From contig NC_087083.1 in assembly GCF_026151205.1 (NCBI RefSeq), forward strand, positions 7,168,460 through 7,232,459: 64,000 bases of DNA, written 5' to 3'. Under the pieces are notes generated by a model. That model was not told the DNA's origin. It ran no database searches and saw nothing but the letters and a program-made list of their open reading frames with translations. How positions within the stretch are numbered: position 1 is the first letter of the stretch; each line of letters starts with the position of its first letter. Of the stretch, positions 57,056 through 64,000 are shown in pieces. Both the position numbers and the translations under genes were made by a program. This stretch comes from Bolinopsis microptera. Its lineage: Eukaryota; Ctenophora; Tentaculata; Lobata; Bolinopsidae.

Positions 57056-58139
57056 GTACTGCTGAGATATAGAATAATTTATTGGCCAAAAAACGGCTTA
57101 AATGTTTGACCCAAGCTGGTGGAAATCACCCGCTATTTTAATGTTTTAACTGCTAAACTTATCTCTCTCCCCGGCTCCTAACCTGTAGATGGTGCTGCTA
57201 AATATTACAAGGGTTTATCCTGTACTCTCCAGAACTAATAACCCTAAACCTCCACCTTACAAGCATAATGCATGTGAAAACCTAATTCTCCGGTCTCGTG
57301 ATGCAACGTCCGCTGCAGCTTGGATCAGTACATGATACAAACCCTCTCTCCTGATTGGTTGAGCAAAGTCACGTGTCACAAACCTTGCGTTCTGATCGGT
57401 CTAAAGGAGTCAAGTGAGAAGCTGTGATAAGCTACCGTACCACGTGACCAAAACACGTGTTGTAACTGGTAGAAAGATTAAACTGGTATTTATGCGGGTT
57501 AACCTCCACATATTACTGAACCAACACGCTCCATCGGACTGATGGTGTACCAACAAATTAGGTAATTACTTGTTCTGTTAAACTGGTATGTAACCACGGT
57601 GTAACCATGGTTACCACAGTGTGATTGTTACCATGGACCCCATTTTTAGGTGTGTTTGTATTTAAAGTACTTGTTATTTCTATCTTTGAAAGTAGTGCTG
57701 ATAACGGTCAGCAGTGAGCCCCACTCCCCACTCCCCCCTGTAGATTAAGGGGGAGTGGTGACGTCACAACTTGCTGAGATCTGGTCCCTCTCTGTAGAGG
57801 AGACTAGAATGTAGCGCGGTGTCCACTCCTCCCCCCGTAAGTGTCCACTCTATACAGTTCACAAGTTATTTGACAAGTTATTCTCCTCTCGCAGTAAACC
57901 TTCAAATGTAGCCCCCTCTCTCTCTGTTTTGGAATTTGTTTGAGTGACAGCCTGCTTGATAGTAATGTTTTGTATGTTCTTATTACTAGTACTATTGTGG
58001 GTTGTATTAGAGTAGGGGGTTGTGGCGCCGTGATCACATATTAATGTTATTCAGTTCTTTCTTTTAAAAGATAACATGTGATCGGCTGGAACTTTAGTGG
58101 CCACGCCCTCAACCTGTTCCCACAAAATAACAATCTTAA
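57056..58139. other. No supported gene
   Basis: Contains CACGTG sites at 57371 and near 57440-57465 within degenerate copies of the CACGTG/CCAAT repeat, and a CCATGGTTACCA repeat near 57600-57635. Confidence 0.4.
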
Positions 58140-58755
58140 CTACTGCGCACTCCTCATATCTGCATGCTCCTTATTCCTGCGCACTCCTTATTTCTGCAGG
58201 CTTCTTTTTTTCTGCACGCTCCTTATTTCTGCACACTCCTTATTTCTGCACGCTCCTTATTTCTGCAGGCTTCTTATTTCTGCACGCTCCTTATTTGTGC
58301 ACGCTCCTTATTTCTGCACACTCCTTATTTCTGCAGGCTGCTTATTTCTGCACGCTCCTTATTTCTGCACACTCCTTATTTCCGCACGCTCCTAATTTCT
58401 GCACACTCCTTATATCTGCACGCTCCTTAATCTTATTTCTGCACGCTCCTTATTTCTGCACACTCCTTATTCCTGCGCACTCCTTATTCCTGTGCACTCT
58501 TTATTTCTGCACGCTCATTATTTCTGCACACTCCTTATTTCTGCAGGCTTCTTATTTCTGCACGCTCCTTATTTCTGCACACTCCTTATTTCCGCACACT
58601 CCTAATTTCTGCACACTCCTTATATCTGCACGCTCCTTAATATTATTTCTGCACGCTCCTTATTTCTGCACACTCCTTATTCCTGCGCACTCCTTATTCC
58701 TGTGCACTCTTTATTTCTGCACGCTCATTATTTCTGCACACTCCTTATTCCTGGT
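58140..58755. repeat. 17-bp minisatellite with a 210-bp higher-order repeat
   Basis: About 35 copies of CACGCTCCTTATTTCTG or CACACTCCTTATTTCTG. CGCTCCTTAA marks the second-order period at 58421 and 58631. Since 17 shifts frame each unit, three frames stay open for long stretches, giving false open frames up to 234 codons. Confidence 0.97.
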
Positions 58756-58997
58756 ACAGGCCTCTCATGATACACATTTTACAAGTTCCATTATTGTTTA
58801 GTGTGTAGTTCCATAATCTTATGGGATGTTAATCATCATTTCATTGTTGATTGATTTAGTCACAACGATTTTGGAGTTTTATAAGGCTGCATCCTGTACA
58901 GGATGAGTATTTTTTATGGCTGGGGATTTAATTGATTGCGAACAATTCGGCCTATTATCGAGTATAACTGAGTCCACAAACTAATAAAAATGATTTC

Positions 58998-59135
58998 CTG
59001 ATCTCTGTTACCACTAGTTACTACCAGTTACCACTAGTTACCACTAGTTACTACCCAGTTACCACCCAGTTACCACCAGTTACCGCCCAGTTACCTCTAG
59101 TTACCATTAGTTACCATTAGTTACCATTAGTCACC
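58998..59135. repeat. About 11-bp tandem repeat
   Basis: Copies of AGTTACCACT, AGTTACCACCC and AGTTACCATT. Confidence 0.9.
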
Positions 59136-59929
59136 ACTCCCACTCGTTGTATAACTATGACTTGTTCCTCGGCCTATAACACAGTCTACTTCAACTGATA
59201 ATAATGAGGATAATTCCATTACTACATTCCAAACTGCAAATATTTCACATATCTCTGCAGGCTTACTTTTACTTGTACCCAGGTCATTATAGTGATAAGT
59301 GATCCTATTTTGTATGTGTTAACCTGATCTGTAGTTATGATTTAACTTCATCATCATGCTCTCATTTCCACGCCCCTTGTCTTACTTAGTGTAACTGAAT
59401 TGTAACTGACCCCGTCTGTAATGAACACTTCACCCTCCAGCGTGCGGGAATTTGCAGAACCTCCTCCAGGAATACTAGTCCTGAGTTAGTGTTTAACTTG
59501 ATTACAAGTTCATTCTGATCATTTTGTAGATATTCACTTCCTTCGATCAGGCTGTAGAGTGTAGAGGAGCACTTCTTAAATTTACCTAGTTTGCTATGCT
59601 AGTTTACTGTAGAGTGTAGAGGAGCTGGAGCACCACCAGCTACTTCTTAAATTTACCTAGTTTGCTATGCTAGTTTACTGAACTACCTTTCAATCACTGC
59701 TTTCATGTTGTGGTTTAGAGTAAGTTGTTGTTTTATACTGAACTTTGTTTTGGAGGTTGTTGTTTTACACTGAACTTTGTCAGCTTGTCTCCCAGTACTT
59801 CTAAGAATGTTGCTTCTCATTTCACTATTTTGGTAGTTTTGTCTGAGCCGCTAATGATAAGATGAGGAGTGAGGTAATACCTTCTCAGCTACTGAAATAG
59901 ATCTGATGCAGTAAGATAGTTCTGGAGTG

Positions 59930-60045
59930 AGTCAAATGGAGTGATCTGATTGGCCAAATAGAATCACGTGAGTCAAATGGAGTGTTTTGATTGGCCGAAT
60001 AGAGTCACTTCATTGAAATGGAGTGTTCTGATTGGCCGAGCTGAC
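59930..60045. repeat. About 44-bp repeat with CCAAT box, 3 copies
   Basis: Each unit has AAATGGAGTGTTCTGATTGG, then CCGAATAGA and GTCAC. A hAT-like end (CAACGTTACGCCGTGGG) follows at 60197-60213. Confidence 0.85.
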
Positions 60046-60518
60046 TCAGCAATAGATCTGAATAATAAGTTAACAAAATCCCCTGCTGTCCGATTTGGCT
60101 GCAAAATGTACTCTATCTCGACCAACTTATACTTCAGACGACGCGTAAAAAATATTATTGGGCGCCATTAAGCTTGAGAGGGGGCGCCAAATTGCAACGT
60201 TACGCCGTGGGACCTGTATATGATCTTGTAAGAACAAGTCACGTGACAGGATATATATTATATAACTTGGAATTGATTTAGTGTTCGTACCGGTGTCTAT
60301 CCTGGAAGAATGCAATCTGACATTTGTAGACAGAACGAATGATTCGCAACTGTAATAACAGTTTTCGGGATAGAAACTTGTTGCTGTGAATTCATCTCAC
60401 AGAAACGTATTTCTTTCAAAGCCCTCTTAAGTTTACTTAAGCCAATTTTAGAGGACTCTGGTTGGGCGGGCCTGGTAGTTTACTGAAACTGTTTTAATGA
60501 TAATATAATAGTCGAATG

Positions 60519-60590
60519 TTCTCAAATGTTCTCAAATGTTCACATATGTTCACATATGTTCACATATTATGTTCACATATTATATTAAAG
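60519..60590. repeat. 11-bp tandem repeat
   Basis: Copies of AAATGTTCTC and ATATGTTCAC. Confidence 0.85.
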
Positions 60591-60599
60591 GTATGAGAC

Positions 60600-61790
60600 C
60601 TGACTCAGGCTGCTGCCACCCATAACAGATATGGCTTCAAATAGTCAACATTCTTCAGCTTCCCCAGAATATCTGCTGCCAGTAATTTCAAAGGATTTTA
60701 GACATTTATTCTGCAGAACGGCTGTAGTATGTATGTAGTATGCTGTATTAGTACGCTGTAGTAGTACGCTGTAAGAAGGTAAGAATCTTGTAAGTTTTCA
60801 GCGCTGTAATCTTCTTCTCTTTGAGAAGTTGTGTTGGTTGAAATGTACAATGGTTGGTTAGATTTACGTCTCTTGTTTTAATGATTTGGTTATTGTCCGG
60901 GAGAGTAAGTTGTCCTGATATTTTACCTGGAATTGACCTTACTGGAGACTAGACGTTTAAAAGTTGTGTTGATGTTTTTTAGTGATAACGTGCGTTGTGA
61001 GAGTAATACCATGTTATGGTAATAAAGTGCGTCTTCTTGTATGTTCTGGATCACGTGTTAACCACATGATTTTAGTGTCACTTCTTGTTCTACAGTCTAC
61101 TTATCTCGGTTGACTCAGCTGAATGATAGAAAAGTTAATTGAGGGTTAAATGGGGAGGGGTACCTGTTAAAAGTCAAGAAACTTCCTAGGATACCCCTTC
61201 AGTGCATACTGTAAACATAGTACTATTACTATTACTATTATCTGGTACATGAGAAAGCGGCAGTTCAATCCATCACTCGTACGAGTTAGATAATGTTTGC
61301 TCATTTGTACAGCTTCATTTCCAATATTAACTTTATACCTCCACAACACTAACAGTGAATATCTCTGAACACTAACAGTGAATATATCTTACTACGGAAT
61401 CCCACGTACTGACGCTTTAGTCACGTACTCTTTCTAGGTTTTATCATAAACTATAAGCTATCAACAAGTCAATATTAGTCAACATTCCTTGATGTTAAGT
61501 TACACAGTGTTTTGAATTCAGTTATATAACGTTTTGCTGATTCTTTAAACTATATTTAATAAGCTAGTGTACGTGCAAAGGTCACATCTTAATTTTACTT
61601 TCAAACTTTTTCGTCTTTTAAATGATGATAGTTGTATAAGTGAAACATAAGCTTATATTTCTTCAGTTATTGGATTATTGTTCAATTAATTCATTTTATT
61701 TAGACTTCAGTTTAATGTTCCAACTATCTTCAAGTTTAACGGTCCTATAACTAGTGTTTAGATGTCGCGTCTCTAAAACCTCCGTCCTTA
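60600..61790. other. No supported gene
   Basis: Short repeats such as ACACTAACAGTGAATAT (61345-61385) and TAGTACGCTGTA (60750-60775). No exon-like segment recognised. Confidence 0.4.
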
Positions 61791-61795
61791 ACAAT

Positions 61796-62230
61796 AATAA
61801 GTCTTTCTTAACCGCCCTCCTTAACCGCCCTCCTTAACTGCCCTCCTTAACCTCCGTAACCGCCCTCCTTAACCGCCCTCCTTAAACTCCCTCCTTAACC
61901 GCCCTCCTTAAACTCCCTCCTTAACCTCCTTAATCGCCTTCATTAAACTCTCTCCTTAACAATAATAAATCGTCCTCCGTAACCGCACTCCTTAACATCC
62001 TTAACCGCCTCCTTAAACTCCCTCCTTAACCGCCCTCCTTAAACTCCCTCCTTAACCTCCTTAACCGCCTTCCTTAAACTCTCTCCTTAACAATAATAAA
62101 TCGTCCTCCGTAACCGCACTCCTTAACCTCCGTAACCTCCCTCCTTAACCTCCCTCCTTAACCGCCCTCCTTAACATCCCTCCTTAACCTCCCTCCTTAA
62201 CCTCCTTAACCGCCCTTCTTTAAACTCCGT
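61796..62230. repeat. About 11-bp pyrimidine-rich repeat array
   Basis: CCTCCTTAACCG and CCCTCCTTAA units, with a longer block containing AACAATAATAAATCGTCC repeated near 61957 and 62087 (130 bp apart). Confidence 0.93.
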
Positions 62231-63385
62231 CCTTAACAATAACATTTCTTCTTGCTTGCTGTATTTCTAAAGTTGTTGTAACCATATTTCACCTCTGTCT
62301 TTGAGCGGAATCCGCAAAACAGTTTAAATTCTTTGAATCCCGATCTAGGTGGGACAGCCCACATGTGTGCATCTCAGGTTACAGTGACAATGAGAACGTA
62401 ACAAGGAGAAGCATGAGGAGAGTGATCAAGTTTCAATCCCCGATATTCTATTGTTCGTGTTATTCTGGTGATTTGGTCGTTATTAAATTTTAGTGTAGAA
62501 CTCAGCCTCTCTTTTCCTCCCCTTCCTTTCCTTCCCTCTTTTCGTTCATTCCCCCCCCCCTTTCCTCCTCCCCTTTTCCTCCTCCCCTATTCCTCCTCCC
62601 TTTTCCTCCTTCTTTTCATCCCCAATTTTGCTCACCTTCTTATCACTACATTGCTTGTGTTTAATGATGAGCTCCTTCAAAATAACTAGATTTAAAAGTG
62701 TCTGTCCGGGTGACCGCTAGTAATCCTGAAGTAGGTGTGATATCACACCGCTCCCTAAATCAGAAGGGCGGGATTCTAATCTGATTTCCAGTCTTCCCGT
62801 CATAATGTGCTGTGTAATATGTCATCGTTACAATATGGGGGGAGTTTGTTAATTCTCTTTATCTCAAATTGTATTTTGTACGGATGCTCCAGGTTTTTCC
62901 TTATCAGCTGGATCAGCAAATTTAAATCTGGCTTTGCGGATAATTTGCACAGTTGGTGGCTATGATATGACCTAACTTTATACCCTTACCACCGCTAATT
63001 TATACATCACTGTTGCAGGGCAACAAGTTTTGGCCAGTTTAATTCTGTGCAAGATTAAAATACTTGTTCTCGATCTCTTTTTTTATTATTATTTGAAATA
63101 CTATTTTGATCCAAGTATGTTCACATTTCCGGAAGTTGTTCCGTTAACCTGAGACGTATCTGTGTAAACAGACCGTGGTTTGATAGTATGATCAAGAGTG
63201 TATTTGTAACAGATCATCGCATTTTATCATAATTCCCGTGTGTAACGCGTGGAGAGTATTCTAACTCGGCCAATTTACCTGACACATTCACAACCGTAAC
63301 TTCTTCTGACATAATATGTTTTACACTACAATATTGTGCTATTTCTTGCTATAAATTCTAACCATATCTTACCACTTCCTACCAC
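62231..63385. other. No supported gene
   Basis: A pyrimidine-rich run (62510-62610) with CCCCTTTTCCTCCT units. Otherwise unremarkable AT-rich DNA. Confidence 0.4.
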
Positions 63386-63389
63386 TTAA

Positions 63390-63562
63390 CTTGTTATATC
63401 TTGCTATATCTTGCTATGTTTTGCTACATGTTGCTACATCTTGCTATATCTTGCTATGTTTTGCTACATCTTGCTACATCTTGCTACATCTTGCTATATC
63501 TTGCTATGTTTTGCTACATCTTGCTATATCTTGCTATGTTTTGCTACATCTTGCTATACGCT
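63390..63562. repeat. 10-bp tandem repeat
   Basis: About 17 copies of TTGCTATATC, TTGCTATGTT and TTGCTACATC, with four more at 63667-63702. All three forward frames stay open, giving false open frames. Confidence 0.95.
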
Positions 63563-64000
63563 GTACGGCAAGTTAAACAAGGAACTGAAACTACTGGGTT
63601 CCGTACAGACTCAACTCTGCACCCATGTCAATATGTTCATTATATGCAAGCCTCTTGATTTATATATTGCTATATCTTGCTATGTCTTGCTATATCTTGC
63701 CACAGTTTGAATACTTCTAGTTGTTCCATTAGATTCCTGTAACTCTTGCTACAAAGTTCCAGGGTATCTCACATTTGTGTGTTTTTACAGTGTTTCTTAC
63801 AAAGTTATGATATAACATTACGTTTACCCGGAGAAACGTATTTGCTATTTTACAGGCTGGTTAGTGATCGTTCTAAACTCTTGTCTGAAAAGTGTTAAGT
63901 GATAAGATTTACTTAGATTATAGTAGAATTTGTTAGGTTTGATATGATTTACTTAGATTATAGTAGAATTTGTTACGTTTGTCGCTTTCACGCCCATCTC

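Noticed and set aside
58078-58801. Three overlapping frames coding Ser/Leu/Phe/Cys repeats
   Set aside because: All come from a 17-bp satellite that lacks stops in any phase.
63391-63710. Three overlapping frames rich in Leu, Ala, Cys, Tyr
   Set aside because: By-products of a 10-bp repeat.

Overview
The window is metazoan nuclear DNA: AT-rich, with spliced genes (GT/AG introns and conserved phases), class A GPCRs carrying LDL-receptor class A (LDLa) modules, a cathepsin L gene, a CR1/L2-type LINE, a Penelope-like fragment, hAT- and mariner-like MITEs and many minisatellites. I infer a non-bilaterian or basal invertebrate, most likely a cnidarian. That rests on gene and transposon types, not on a marker gene.

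Layout. (1) 1.7-13.8 kb, minus strand: a 5'-nucleotidase-family metallophosphoesterase rebuilt here as 14 exons with matching splice phases; its 3' end lies beyond the left edge. Its 6.8-kb intron (3956-10740) holds a decayed plus-strand LINE whose ORF1 joins an AlkB-like 2OG-Fe(II) dioxygenase to an SGNH esterase, followed by PHD + endonuclease + reverse transcriptase. (2) 13.8-19.1 kb: intergenic repeats, including a hAT-like MITE with an 8-bp target duplication and a cluster of GC-rich inverted modules. (3) 19.1-27.1 kb, plus strand: a complete 10-exon cathepsin L gene. (4) 27.3-30.7 kb: a 3.4-kb palindromic (foldback) transposon with a 7-bp target duplication. (5) 32.1-37.3 kb, minus strand: a receptor with at least four tandem LDLa exons and one 3.85-kb exon coding the rest of the ectodomain, the 7TM core and a long tail. 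(6) 37.3-44.3 kb: repeats, including a second cluster of the same GC-rich modules and a 1.16-kb element with terminal inverted repeats. (7) 44.4-45.6 kb, plus strand: five exons of a secreted or membrane protein with a Thr/Pro-rich linker and a thrombospondin type-1 domain. (8) 47.6-49.5 kb, minus strand: a 3-exon class A GPCR. (9) 49.5-64 kb: no convincing gene, dominated by tandem repeats: a 1.9-kb minisatellite made of two 882-bp higher-order copies, a satellite pairing CArG-box and X-box motifs, and a 17-bp satellite with a 210-bp higher-order repeat.

The genes do not form a pathway. The most unusual signal is shared between them: tandem repeats start at or just inside 5' splice sites. 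In cathepsin L (exon 6) and the small GPCR (exon 2) the donor site itself is copied many times. In the nucleotidase gene the tail of an exon plus its donor is copied three times, interleaved with an E-box/CRE repeat that also follows the donors of two neighbouring exons.
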